A DNA stretch of 64,000 nt from Rhodosporidiobolus odoratus (Eukaryota; Basidiomycota; Microbotryomycetes; Sporidiobolales; Sporidiobolaceae). Below the pieces are notes generated by a model. It saw only the letters and a program-made list of their open reading frames with translations. It ran no database searches and was not told where the DNA came from. Position numbers and translations under genes: made by a program. The stretch spans positions 1 through 64,000 of the forward strand of contig JAOANU010000022.1 of assembly GCA_034387635.1 (NCBI GenBank), in the 5' to 3' direction. This document shows positions 21,875-34,299 of this stretch, piece by piece; position 1 is the first letter of the stretch; each line of letters opens with the position of its first letter.

Positions 21875-23299
21875 TTAGTAAGGGAGATGGGGTGATTGTG
21901 CTGTCCAGGAACCGGGAACACTTGGCGGCGACCCGTGGGTGGGACATTGCGGAAGTTCCTGTTCGGGATGGTAGAAATTGCCTCTAGGATATGATGCGGG
22001 CTGTTGAGGCATTGGGACAGACGGTGCGTAGTTGTCGTGCTGTAGACGATATTCCATTCAGCCATGTAAACGACCAATTCACAGAGAAAAAGGGCGTACG
22101 GTGCCTGCGAAATGCTGTTGGTCTTCAACATGAGATGCATCTTCGGCACCCGTGGCAAGTCGGGGCATCGAAGTCTATGGGAACGCGTAGGGGTCAGCGT
22201 AACAGCCAATGCTCACATACCTTGAATCGGCCCCACCTTGACCTCAAAGGAGGCAGACAAGTGAGGGCCTGTCCTCAAGCCACCGGGTGAGGTTGTGAAA
22301 CCTGCATGACCACGGGCAGGCAGAGAACCTGTCCTCTCCCAATGCCCCCTCAACTCATGGTCACTGAGCAGAGAGCTTGTGTTGTATGAGCTTTGCAGCT
22401 CGTGCATCATGATATTGACGAGTAGTTCCATGTCGAAGCAGCCGTTCTCTCGAACGATTGGCGGCTGGGAGAGGTGGAGATCAGCTGAAACTATGGAGCA
22501 TGCTGAAACGGGGACAAACACAGTAAAGCTAGGGAGTTTGTACAAGTAAATTTAGCTACTAGTCCGGGGTAACCGAGACTGGTGTAATATTTCGGAACTC
22601 ACAGAATTCTCGCGCAGTATATTCCAGACCTGCTTATACGAAGCTTCACGGGCCCCTTGTGCGGTAGGACCAGGAGCGCCATGGCCACTGTCAGTCTGGA
22701 CTGGGTGACCAAAGAACTTGATGGCATCGGTGACCGAGGAGCAAGTATGGTTGGGCTCCTTTGCGTATTGCGTCTGAAAGGCAAGCGCAACTAGGGGACG
22801 AGATGTTATCGATGACTTTGAAGAGGTCAGTGAAATCCTTACGCCTTGTCAGCACATTGTGTTCATCCGTTTCATTAAGGCATTGAGACTTTAGTCTCTT
22901 GAGGACGCGCTTCACATAGTCAGGTCGTGCTGGCGACCGAAGCTTTCGGTCACAGTACCATTCGACAAGACCGTACCAGGTAAAGGTGCCAGACCTCCCT
23001 GTGTCGGGCCCTGTAAGTGCATAGTCTGGAATGGTGAACCATGGCTTCTTGACAATTGGTAAGAGGAGGACCGCTGTTTAAGAGAGTGGTTGAGTGGTTG
23101 ATACTCAAGAACAATCAAAGGATAAGCAGCACATGCCTTCTTTGACCAGCTTTTCCACATCCTTGCGTAGGTCACTCTTGAGGACTGGCGGGTTGACCGG
23201 TGCTGTGCGGACTTTGGGCTGGTGCTGAACTCCAGCCACATTGCTGCGGTGGTCTGATGGTATGAGGTCACCCTCTGAGTGGTAGCCATGGTAGGACAT
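21875..23299 (-). CDS. Uncharacterised gene P1, paralogue of P2
   Basis: This multi-exon minus-strand gene is defined by homology to the gene at 35812-37686. Exon 1 starts at the ATG at 23299 and ends in a Lys-Glu-Gly context. Exon 2 carries VKKPWFTIP, then GLVEWYCDRKL. A later exon holds DAIKFFGH and REASYKQVWNILREN. The final exons are Ser/Pro/Gln-rich and probably disordered, ending at 21875. The first intron uses GC rather than GT at its donor, at the same position and phase as a normal GT donor in P2. No family is recognised. It lies 340 bp from the retrotransposon array, which may affect its expression. Exon ends after the first two introns are approximate. Confidence 0.6.
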
Positions 23300-24052
23300 G
23301 TGGAGCTATAGCGGAACAAGCAAGAGCAAGACAACGACTCCAGGACGAGCGCCGCAATCGCACTGGGCTCCTGTATGAAGTCCGCGGGTTCGTGATGCCC
23401 TGATGCGTCCGTGAATTGCACCTTGGACAGGCGCGATCGCAAGGAGCGAACGGTCAGGAAGGCCTGTGCGCACAATACTCCGGATCGGACAGAGCAAAAC
23501 TTCCTGCTTGTGTAAACCGCTGACGCCGGGGTCAAAGAAGCTCTCTTGAGTGCAAGCGGTATAGTCACGCCGTGGCATCATGATTGTACTGTTCTCGCGG
23601 TGAATGTATCTAGCACTCACCAGAACTGACCTTCGTGACCTTCTCAATTGGCATTGTCCTCCTCGCCTCCTCGTGCTCCGCTACTTGGCCAGAGATTCTC
23701 ATGCGTGGCACTCGTCAGCTGGAGTCTGTCTCCCCGCGCTGCGTCTCACGAGAAGGGAAAGCAAGGGCATGATCAATGCTATGAGGAGGAAGGAGACCTG
23801 AGCGATGGCACGAGCGAGACAATCATTTCCGGAAAGGCCGAAACGGGAACGAACACGCTGGGACTGCAACATGCTTGAGAGTGTTGGTCAGTCTACGGTT
23901 CAATTGCTGGAACGCCGTCGCTACCTACCCCACTTCGGGGTCCTCGGACAAGCCACGACTGGGCTTCTCTTGTTTCGCCTGGTCTCTCGCACCTCTGCTA
24001 GGTACTTCACCATACTCGCGAGCTACGGCCTGCGAAACTTCGACCCATCAAT

Positions 24053-25032
24053 ATGTCCCCACGTCCCGCCTCTCGACAAGGTCACAAGCCCACTTCCTAC
24101 GTCCGCGGACCGCACACCGACTCCGACTCTTCGCTCGGCAGGTCGGCTGAGCCGAATCAACATCGAGGGCGAGAGGTGATGGGGAGCTCAGCGGAGGAGG
24201 AAGAGATTCAGAGGCAATACAGTCTGAGGCGGCAGAAAGAGGGAAGGTCAAGTTCCGCCTCGGGCAATCGACTCGAACCCCACTCTTTCTATCCACCGAG
24301 GAGCGCCGTCCCCTACAACCACCACGACACATCCGGCCACGAGGAGAGCCCCACGGACAGCGGTAGCGGCGACGAGAGCCCCGAAGCTAGCAGCGGTAGC
24401 GACCTTGAGGCCAACCAGCGGCCACTGTCAAGCCGCTCTCGCCATTCTTCGCATGACGTCCCACCCAAGAAGCGGCGCATCAGGGTACCCGGCAAGACCA
24501 AATACCCACCAAAAGAAATTGAGCGAAAGTGGCAGGTTGCCATGAAGGTTCAGTGGGTAGCCATTGCGTTTGGCATCATCGGAGTGATTGTACGTCGAGG
24601 TCCCGCTTGCCACAGAGCTCCACATATTTGCCGACCCATCTCATCCTTTGTGCCGACGGACAGTGCCTCCCAGCATCGGCTGTTACGGGTAGGATGTCCC
24701 TCTTTGGTGTGGCGATGGGCTGCAGCGGAGTCTTCTTCCCCTGTGTGCGTTCTTCCCTTTCGGATGGGTCATATTGCCTCTGTTGACCTTGCCTGGAGTG
24801 GCAGCTCGTCTTCTTTGGTATAGCAGCCTTCAGGTCCGCTACGGAGGCGGAGAGGGTGCAAAAAGCTATGGATGAGGAAGATAGGAAGGAGAAGGAAGAG
24901 GCGGAGCGGGCTGACAAGGAGTGGCGGCAGATGCAGCCACCCAGGCCCGAGACTCCCCCTAAGCAAAAGAAGCAGTGGTATAAAAAAAGGTCGGCACCAG
25001 TACAGAACACAGAACAAAGTCGTGCGCGTTGA
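24053..25032 (+). CDS. Unknown protein with Ser-rich N-terminus, one membrane segment and charged C-terminus
   Basis: The first exon encodes about 180 residues. It has a hydrophilic Ser/Glu/Arg-rich region, a basic patch PPKKRRIRVPGK, and then a hydrophobic stretch WVAIAFGIIGVI, just before a gtacgt donor near 24590. The last exon, after the acceptor near 24831, is very charged (EAERVQKAMDEEDRKEKEE), ends at a TGA at 25032 and may form a coiled coil. A short middle exon (about 24693-24742) restores frame between them, but its borders are uncertain, and other splice choices give a longer hydrophobic tail. A single-pass membrane protein is likely; no family is recognised. It is convergent with NFS1. 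Confidence 0.5.
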
Positions 25033-25618
25033 ATGCAGTGCGGTGTGTAGGTGTGCTGCTTAGCTGCAATTGTCTACAGAGTCGTAATGGCCGCTTCCTA
25101 ACTCTACATGGCGCAACATGTGACAATCATCTGCGGGAGACAAATGGTCTTGCAGTAACAACTGAAAACCAGGGCAGGAGAGCAAAGTACCGACATTGTC
25201 CACTTCTGCCAGACTTCCCAATTCCCAAGCTGTCCAGCAAGCTGTGCACGTCCAGGAGGGTGTGAAAAGCAAGGGTGCACTGGAGGTTATTATATTCGCG
25301 GGCCATGCTGAATGGAGCCATCTCCTCAGAGAGACGGAGTCAGCGAACTTAAGGAGAGGGAACAGCAGGAGAGAAGCGTAGAAGGCGGTGAGAAGTCGGT
25401 GAGAAGCCGGTGAGACGGACATCCGCTGTACCTTCCACACAAAGTATTGGAGCTGAAGTTTAAGGCAAGGATCGATGTGAGGTGAGGAAGGAGAAAGTGG
25501 CGAGCAACAGCTTGACCTCGCTTCGATTGTCGGTTTGTGTCGACTGGGGTACGAAGCGAACAAGATGAGAATACACCGAGAAATGATGTCAGAGGGCCCA
25601 AAAATTACGTCCTGGACC
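25033..25618. other. Convergent intergenic region, no gene seen
   Basis: About 590 bp separate the plus-strand gene ending at 25032 from the NFS1 stop. Both strands carry only short frames with no recognisable motif or plausible exon structure. It presumably holds the two 3' UTRs and terminators. Confidence 0.5.
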
Positions 25619-28113
25619 CTAGTGCTGCTCCCAGTTGATTGAGGACAGATTTATTCCTTCCTCCATCATCTCCCATAACGGGGAAAGGTCACGCAGGCCT
25701 GCGCACGTTCACATGTGTATCAGCACCAAAGAAGGAAAGAAAACAGAACGAAAAGAAAGAAAGAACAACCCACGCTTAACCGATCCGACCACCTTATCCA
25801 CGACGTAATCCACCTCCTCCTCCGTCGTGAACCTTCCAATCCCAAAGCGGATACTCGAGTGAGCCATGTCTTCCTCCGCTCCGAGAGCGCGGAGGACGTA
25901 AGAAGGTTCGAGGGAGGCGGAGGTGCATGCAGAGCCGGAGGAGACGGCGATGTCCTTGATCGACATGAGCACTGCAGCAGCACCACGAGGGGCGTCAGTA
26001 GGCGAGAGAGAGTAAAAAACGAAAAGAAAACGCACGAGATTCACCCTCAACCGCCGCGAAACTCAGGTTGGTGCAACCGGGGTAACCTTCAACATCTCCG
26101 TTTCGGACAACATGCGTGCATTGATCAGTAATACCCTTGTGAAGGCGTTCGGCGAGGCGGCGAATGTGGGCGTGGTCGGCCTACGGCGAGAATTGGAGAA
26201 CAAACGAATAGGTCAGTTCGAGTCCGACTTCCAGCTGCAATTCGACACGCTCTGATCCGCCCCACGCTTTCGCCACCACATACAGCACCTAGGGACAGCT
26301 CAGAACCCCTGCACAAAACTCGTCGCGCTGCCAAGACCCGGCCCAACGGTACCTCAAATCGAGGAAAGGGAAGGGCCCGAAAAAGGCTGCAGCGCTCGCC
26401 TCGCCCATCTTGGGAATACTACCGCGCTCTGCTCCGAAGAGCAGAGCACGAGGATGTGTCTTCGTCGTCGCTGTCTCCGTTGGCAGACCTCGCATCCTCC
26501 GTGGAATAGAATAGCAGAGAGGGTTCGGAAAGAAAGTCAAGAACCCCTGGGAAGAAGGAAGAACGCACCGGCATCTCCTTCCTAGCCAACCTACAAGCCT
26601 CCCCAAACCCAACCACCAGTGGCGCCGCCACCGTTCCACTCCGCAATCCGCGTTCCTGTCCTCCACCGGAAATGAGGGGTTCAAGACGAACTCGAGGTTT
26701 GCGACGAACGTAGAGGGCACCGATGCCCTTGGGACCGTAGAGCTTGTGGGCGGAAATGGAGACGAGGTCAACTTTGAGGTCGTTAACGTCGATAGGGACT
26801 GCGGCGGAAAGAGATGCAAAATACACCCAATGTCAGGTCCAGCTACAGGTGGCCGAGCGAGCACTCTGTACATTCGGACAGTGAGAGAGTAGCATTGGGA
26901 TCTCCATGCCGGTCGAGAGAGAGGACGCACTCTTGCCAACTGCCTGCGCGGCATCAGTGTGGAAAAAGACACCCTTGTGCTTCTTCACAATTTCGCCAAT
27001 TTCCTTGATAGGCTGAATAGTGCCGATCTCATTGTTAACCATCATGACCTGCGGCACGGGAAAGAACGAGGTAAGTGATCCGTTGAGAGCCGTTCCTCCT
27101 GAGCGGAGCACGTTTTCGCGGGGTGCAGTGGCGGGGTGGACGGAAATGACGCACAGAGACGAGGACAGTGTCGGGACGGATGGCAGCTTCGAGCTCGGCG
27201 AGGTCGACGAGACCGTTGGTCTGGACGGGGAGGTAGGTGACGTCGAAGCCTTCGTCTTGAAGAACACGGCAGGAGTCGAGAACGCATTTGTGCTCAGTCT
27301 GGGTGGTAATGCTGCGCAAGAGACAGCGTGAGTGGTGTGTTCTGGAATGGCTTGACAGAGACGGGCGACGCAAGAGAAAGCGAGAGAAAAGAAAGCGAGA
27401 GAAAAAAAAGCGAGGCTCGAGACGATATGTGTGGGGAAAGTCGGGAAGGGGAACGGCCGAAGGCACCAGAGAGTGCGCCAGATAGGTTGAAGAATGGGCA
27501 CGTACATGTGCTTCTTCTTGCCTCCGTAAAACCTTGCAACACCCTTGATCGCCAAGTTGTTACTTTCCGTCGCACCCGACGTAAACACGATATCCTTTTC
27601 GTCCGCGCCCAACAGATCTGCGACATGCTTCCTTCCCTCATCGACCGCCTGCTCCGTCTCCCATCCGTACGCGTGTGTTTTGGAATGAGGGTTGCCATAT
27701 TGGTTGGTCAGGTAGGGCAGCATCGAGTCGAGAACGCGAGGGTCGGTAGGGGTAGTAGCTTGAGCATCGAGGTAGATGGGGCTAGTTTATTCGGGACAAG
27801 GGGATCAGGAAGTGTGGGGGCAAACGACGGTACCCGCTCTGCAGAATGCAGAATGTGGAGAGGGAAGAGCGTACCGACCCAGGTCCTGCTTGCTTCCACT
27901 TGCCGCTGCCTTTTCGCTAGCTGACAGTTCGAATCCGAGTAGCTCTGAGCTAGGAGTGACTACGGTAGTCTCTTGTGCTTGTACTTCGATGGGAATGTGT
28001 GAAGTCGAGAGAGGAATCGAGGAAGAGACGGTGGCGAGTTTGCGACTGGCAGTGGCGGGACGAGCGAGGGGAGTACGGGCGAGTTGGCGCAGAGTAGCTG
28101 TTGCCCTGTGCAT
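25619..28113 (-). CDS. NFS1: Mitochondrial cysteine desulfurase
   Basis: NFS1 removes sulfur from cysteine with PLP and hands it to the ISCU scaffold for iron-sulfur cluster assembly; it also supplies tRNA thiolation. The N-terminus ([15 protein letters not shown]) is an Arg-rich mitochondrial presequence. Exons then give [17 protein letters not shown], the [14 protein letters not shown] loop, [17 protein letters not shown], and [10 protein letters not shown] with the PLP lysine near 26735. The catalytic cysteine loop [15 protein letters not shown] is near 25930. The last exon ends [21 protein letters not shown], typical of the mitochondrial form. All splice junctions examined, including GGTGAATCTC-gtgcgt before the cysteine-loop exon, keep frame. 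The gene looks intact and is a strong orthologue. Confidence 0.95.
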
Positions 28114-29632
28114 GGTGTATATGTATAACAGAGTGGAATGAAGAGAGAGAGACGAAGCGATTCGGCAATCTGATGAAACTCGAACACCGCTGATGAGCAA
28201 TTCACTACTAACACAGTCTGATGCTAACAGACTTGCACAAGCATTCATGGTACACCGTCGCATGCTCCCTCGAGACCTACCGTCGAGCTGGTCGCATCCC
28301 TCCGATCCCGACTCGCGCACACTTTCGGCGTCACCCTCTTCCGACTGCCGTGAGCTACCCAGACCAGCGACCGCATCAAAGGCGCAGGCGGTACGCACGC
28401 CGACGTCCGCATCAAAGTGTTCTTTTCGACTGAATCAGAATCGTGAGCTCGTTGGCTGCAGCTCGCTGATCTGCCACTCGCCTGCTGTTTTAGCCTGTTG
28501 AGCAACGGGAGACTGCCAGCCCTGCCGCGGTCCGTCTCCCGCACAGCTTTCAGCAGATCTAGGTCACTTGTGCCGCAGAGAAGCCCTTGAGAAGCCGCTT
28601 TGTCAACTTCCTCTGTATGCTTTTCCCCATGTCGCTTTGGGCATCGTAGCCTTCTTCTCTGTCTTCGTTGAGCCTTACCTCCCGCCTTCAATTCCTCGTC
28701 CGGCCCTGCACAGCAGCAGACTTGACCCGCCTCGGCTCCAATGCCCCGACATGCCACCGTTCCGGAGTTTGATCCTCTCCACCAGCTCGACCCCGTCACC
28801 AAAGTGCTACTAGATAATCCGGTACTAATGTCAGTGGCGCTCGTATTGGACCATCGACGACTCGAAGGTTGATCTCGAGTGGGCAGAGCCCCTACGATCG
28901 GCGCAGGCGCACGCGACATTGTCACCCTCAACTGCCGAGCAATCTTCAACTAGCCCCGCTAGCTTCCGTCACGAGGCGTCGCTCCAGCCCTATACCTCTA
29001 CGCGTCATCAGAACCTACTCGCACCGGCGTTCTTCCTCTGCCTCTGCCGACGCGGGATAGGCAACAAGGAAGAAGCAAAGGCGAAAGTCCAGGTCGACCC
29101 GTAACGACTTGCGTCTCAAGCTTGCACCCGGCTCATCCGCCCGTCCCTCGCGAGTAGACTAGAATGCAAAGCCTGTCACGTGTAAATTTGTACATGGCAG
29201 GATAAAGCGGAAGAACGGTTGCGTTCACTCGAGCACGCCCTCTTCCAGCCAGTGTACGGGCGGAGGCAAAGGGTTTTCATAGGTCTAAGGCCAGGAGTGA
29301 AGCTACAAAGTCGACGGTCAGGCCCGAGTACCAAGGCCGTCTTGTATCGATCCTCAAAGCCCAATTATGCGGCCGGTGCTCTACTGTTGAGAAGGTCATT
29401 CGCACGCTGCCTTCGTTCTCGTATCTTCTGCCGCTTGCTCTCTGTGCTACCCTACGCATGACCATCAGGACGTACACGATATTGCATCCCAGCCTCAGAC
29501 ACCCAAAAGACAGACAAAAAACAAAGCAGCTACAGCCATACACAACGAAAACCTAGAGAACAGAGGTTTAACCCTAAGCATCCGTGACTCTGTCAGGATC
29601 CCCGACCAGCTGATCTGGAGCCAAGCTCAAGC
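28114..29632. other. NFS1-MCM4 interval: unresolved coding potential at 28221-29104, nothing clear after that
   Basis: On the plus strand a possible split gene runs from about 28221 (HKHSWYTVACSLETYRR) to 29104. A segment near 28757 reads PEFDPLHQLDPVTKVLL and one near 28825 reads WRSYWTIDDSK. The join between the last two would need a 13-base intron, so the model does not work as written. From 29105 to 29632 I see no gene; this is where NFS1-distal and MCM4 3' sequences lie. The minus-strand frame at 28245-28949 has no recognisable features. Confidence 0.3.
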
Positions 29633-32600
29633 CTAAGCCTCAACCCCCTGCACCCCCCCAACCAACTTGACCGACCTCCCCGCCCCCTGCCCCGAAACCC
29701 TCACACTCCCCTCCCCTTCCAGAGCCTTAACCACTTCCCCAAGTTCAGCCTGATCAATCGCCAACGAACTCTGCCCTTGCAGCGCCGACAAGAGTTCCGA
29801 AAACCGAGTGGGTTTGGTAGAAGAGGAGAGGATGCCGATGACTTCGCGACGGAGGTCGGCGCGGAGTTTGCGTTGGTGGGTGGATTGGCCGCCGAGGAGG
29901 TCGAGGTCGATCAAGCCGGTGAGGGGATCGGTCTACCGAACGAGAAGGTAACGAGAAAAAGGTAGACCAAAGCGTCATGTCAGCCTCGAGCGAAAAGGAA
30001 GAGACGAGGAAGAGAAGGAAAGGCACGCACCGCCGATTCCTTCAACGCCTCCCTGATCAACCTATTCGCCTCCTTGACATCCTCTTCCTCGACACTCTCC
30101 GAATACCTCATCCGAGCATGCGCCTCACTCAACCTAATCATACTCTCCAATTGTCGTGTCGTAGCCGTGATCCTTCGATCGTTGCTACGGGCGTCGGCGC
30201 CGGCGTTGCGCATTTCAACGTAGGCGGCTACGAGGGCCGAAGAGGCTTCGGGGGTTAGGACGGGGTGGATGTGATTTCGGGCGAAGGAGATGTAGGCTGA
30301 GAGGTCTTCGATTTTCTGCTCGTCCGGGTCAGCTCCTGGTTAGTCCGGCCACCAAGTACAGACAGAAGAAAGTAAGGTGAAGACGAACCATGATATCCGT
30401 CCCAGCCGTCTGTGGTCGATCCTCAAGGTACAACCCAACCAAATGCTTGGCCAACATGCGATCACTCCGATCGTCAATCTTGTCGAGCACGAGGTAGAGC
30501 AAGTCGAAACGAGAGATCAGGGTAGGAGGAAGGTCAATGTTGCGCGTGATGGGCCATTTGAGGTTATACTTTGATCCGACGGGGTTGGCGGCGGCGAGGA
30601 TGGAGGTGCGGGCGTTGAGGGTCGTGATGATCCCTGCCTTGGCAACCGACACCGTTTGCTGTTCCTGCGAGCGAAATGAACATGAGCACGGGAACGCCGC
30701 GTTAAAAGTGGAGGGCAACGGAAGAAATGACGCTGATGCGCAGCGGCAGTCGAATGGGGAGGGCTTGAACAACGCACCATAACCTCATGCAACACACTCC
30801 TAGTCCCATCACTCATCTTGTCAAACTCATCAATACAACAAACACCACCATCACTCAGCACCAGCGCACCGGATTCGAGGACGAGTTGCTTCGAGTCAGG
30901 GTCGCGAGTGACATAGGCTGTGAGACCGACGGCGGAGGAACCTTTGCCAGAGGTGTAGACGCCTCGAGGGGCAATTTTGTGGACGTACTGTGGCGCCAGA
31001 GGGAAGACAGGGTACAGTCAGAGGGAAGAGAAAGGAAGGCATGAGGAACAGGTTTGGTCGAGTCAGTCGCGCGGACGGCAAAGAAAGGTTTGAGAACAGG
31101 GAGAAAGACACGCACCTGCAGAATCTGACTCTTACTAGTGCCCGGATCACCAACCAACAACACATTAATATCCCCCCTATACCTCGGACCGCCCGCCCCT
31201 CCACCTTTCGTCAAACTCTTATTCGTCCCTCCAAACAACTGCAACAAGATCCCCTTTTTGACATCGTCCATCTCATAAATACTCGGCGCGAGCGATCTCG
31301 ACAAGTAATCGTAAATGTCGGGTCGTCTCGAAGTTTCGACGAGTTTTTCTTTGAGTAGCGCTTGGGTGGACGAGTGGTTCAGGTCGGCCAGGTCGTCGTT
31401 GTTGTCTCCGCCCCCATACATGTCGTCGTCCTCGCCTCCGCCGCCAAGACGGTTGAGCATCTCGGGTGTTCCATCGTCCTCTTCCATGCCGACCCCAACA
31501 ACTCCCCTCGAATCCTCCTTCCTAGTACTCCCATCCATCCCCATCCTCTTCTTATCCGTCTTCTTGACATGCAACACATCAATGTACGTCTTGAAGAGGG
31601 ATTTGATGACCCTTTGTTTGGGGTTGAGGCGGACGGGCACGGAACGGAAGATACCGGTGATGGTGACTCGGTCACCCGGTTTGACCGTGTCGACTAGTTC
31701 GTCATACAGGCCGAGGGAGACGGTGTGAGGAGTTTGACCGTCGGGGACGGCGTCTGCGGAAAGAACGGCGCGGTGACGTGAAAGGAAACAGGGGAAGTAC
31801 CGGGTTAAGTTGCGAGGAGAAGGCGAACGAAACGATGTGGACACGAGACGAAAAAGAGGAACCAGTCAATCGCGATTGAGGAATCAAGAGAGGGAATGAC
31901 GACGCACCAGGAGTCTCCTGCAGCCTAACGATCTGCCTGTCTGCAAACTCGCACCTATTGTGAACCAGCACCATACTCCCCTGAACATTACACACATCGC
32001 GGGGGCAACGGTCGGGCTCGGCAATCTTGCCTCGGTCAATCTCGACAGTTAGGGTGTGCGAGCAGGAGAGGCAGCGGAAGAAGGCTGAGTCGAGCGTGGG
32101 AAGAGGGAGGGGAGAAGGCGGCGAGGACAGCGGCAAAGGGGAGAAAAGCTAGGGTGAGCTGACAGCGCTACTGACAGAGACGCAGGAAGAGGACGGCAGG
32201 ATAGCAAGAAGGCAGATTAAGCGTACCGAGCTTCATATCAGGGATGATGGGTGTTGCCCTAATCACCAGACCCTTGATGCAAACAATCTTGTCAATGTCT
32301 GCAACGGCCCAGTCCGAGGGTCAGTGAGATGGCCCAAAGGAACGGGAGCGGAAAACGAAGGCGCCGGAGAGGCCAATGCGGCAGGGTAGGAATGGGAGAC
32401 ACGACGGGGCACAGCCACGAAGGAACGGTCAAACTGAAGATGGAGGTAGAGCGGAAGATCAAACGCACCTTGCGGATTCAACTCCCTCATATTGACCCTC
32501 CTCTCCCCACAGTACGGCCTAACCTTGAACACGCTCCCATGCATCTCCCTCGCCCTCGCCTCATTCTCGCTCCTCTGCGGACCATCCAATCCCAAATTCT

Positions 32601-33969
32601 CCTCCTCACACGCCCACTCCAACGCGCTGTCCTTCAATTGTTGATCCAGGATAGGGACGAGTTCCTGAGGGTACAAGAGAAAGTTGCGGTACAATTGACT
32701 GTATTCGCGATCTTCCCTCGAGCGAGGTCCACCCGCGCGTTGCTGAGTCTCCCTCCAACGAAACGCGAGCAAGTCCACCACATCAAGGTTGAGATTTGTT
32801 TGACCACTGTCGCGCATTCGGGAGAGGTAGTGCTGGTACAGTTTCTTGTGAGGGGGCTCTTTGACATAGGCGAATTCGATCTCAGAGTCGAGCGGGAGCT
32901 TGGAGAGTTGGTGACGGAGGTGGGCGGACGTGTCGAGTTCACCGTTCAGGTTCGAGGTCGAGAGTTGGGCTTCGAGGTCGGCGCGCTTTTTCTGGTTCTA
33001 CGGGTTGGTAGACGGGGAGGTGTAACGTCGGGGTACAGTGGAGGCAGGTCAAGTAGAGCGATCGCGTGGACGGAAGAAGGAGGTTAGCTTGCGGAGGTAG
33101 TAGCTTAAAGACAGTCGACGAACCTGCTCCAACCTCCAAGGATCGAAACTCTGCCTGTCCTCACACGTAAACTCCTTTAAGAACCTCTCAAACGCCTTCA
33201 TACTCGCCCCAATGGTCACCGTTGTTCCCCAAAGCACCGTGACCAAGCCATCATCCTCTTCATCATCCTCATCCTGGTCTTGATCCATCGCATCGCCTGC
33301 TTGCGACGACGCTCCGCCAGCACCACCGCGACGACGAGCGGTACCGGCCGAGGAAGAGGGGAAACCAAGTTCCGACCCGCCTGCGACCGAGGTACCGTTC
33401 AAGCCGCGACGAGAACCGGCAACGCTGCGAGCCCCACCATTGATGGAGGGAGTCGGCGGTGCGGCAGAATGGATGTCACCGCGGTGGTTCCTCCTGCTCG
33501 GGGTCGGGGAGCCAAAGTCGGAGCTGTATACGCATGTCTGTGAGTAGCTAGAACGGGGCAAGTAGAGCAAAGTAGTGAGCATACCCGGGGAAGAAGAGAG
33601 GCGAGTCACCCCTGCCGCTGCGTCCCGAGGCAGCTAGTGGTGGGTTGTTGCGGTTACCGGCGTCGCTCGAGGCGGCCGAGGGCGCGAAGAGTGGGTTTTG
33701 TGTACCGCGACGGGCTGAGCCAGCGTTGGAGAGGTTGCCGGCTGATGAGGAAGGGAAGGCGAGAGGGGAAGAGCTACGGGCTGCGCAAGGGTAGAGAGAA
33801 GGGTGGGTATGGTCTAGTGTAGCTGTGCAAGAGAGTGAGTGTAGGGTGACTGACCTGATGGATTGGATCTAAGCTGGTTGATGCGTTGTTGAGACTGAGG
33901 TTGAGGCTGTTGAGGGTCTGCTTCAGATGAAGGGTAGGCTAGGGGACTGGTTGATCGTTGAGATGCCAT
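29633..33969 (-). CDS. MCM4: DNA replication licensing factor, MCM2-7 helicase subunit 4
   Basis: MCM4 is one of six ATPases of the replicative helicase loaded at origins in the nucleus. The first exon (33969) starts a long Ser/Pro/Gln-rich disordered tail typical of MCM4, a likely kinase target. VTVLWGTTV (about 33210) is the MCM4-type start of the N-terminal domain. A Cys4 zinc finger (CLSC...CPRDVC) lies at about 32080-31990. The ATPase core has FGGTNKSL, Walker [10 protein letters not shown] (near 31140), Walker [10 protein letters not shown] (near 30830) and an arginine finger SRFDLL (near 30510). The C-terminal winged helix ends at 29633. The GDPGTSKSQ form and the WGT motif favour MCM4 over other MCMs. 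The gene is split by many short introns, and no break was noticed. Confidence 0.93.
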
Positions 33970-34299
33970 TCTAGCTCAGTATAGACTGATAGACTGAGTG
34001 TAACAAGGGAGAGATGGAGGAGCCGCATGACACGTCGAGACGCGTCGTCTTCCGAATCACTCAAAGTCGCTTCGTCTTCCCTTCTGCGCTGTACGCTGGC
34101 AAACTCTGGTATTCGTCCTCACGCGACACGTTGTTCTTTGTCCACAGCCGCTGCGCTCCTCCAAGCTCGGAACACGTCTTGCCACCTTCCTCTCTCGAAC
34201 TCACTGCAGGCTGTTTCTCCAGACTCCGCTCCCGATACCATGATGCGCACTCTTGCGTCTGTCATTCCAGGCTGCCCTCCTCCGCTCTTGCCCGCTTCT

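Noticed and set aside
21875..23299. P1/P2 as homeodomain mating-type genes
   Set aside because: The tandem arrangement suggested it, but no WF.N.R homeodomain helix or other mating motif is visible.
28245..28949. 234-codon minus-strand frame between NFS1 and MCM4
   Set aside because: Composition is irregular, there is no motif or intron logic, and plus-strand segments in the same place look slightly more coding.
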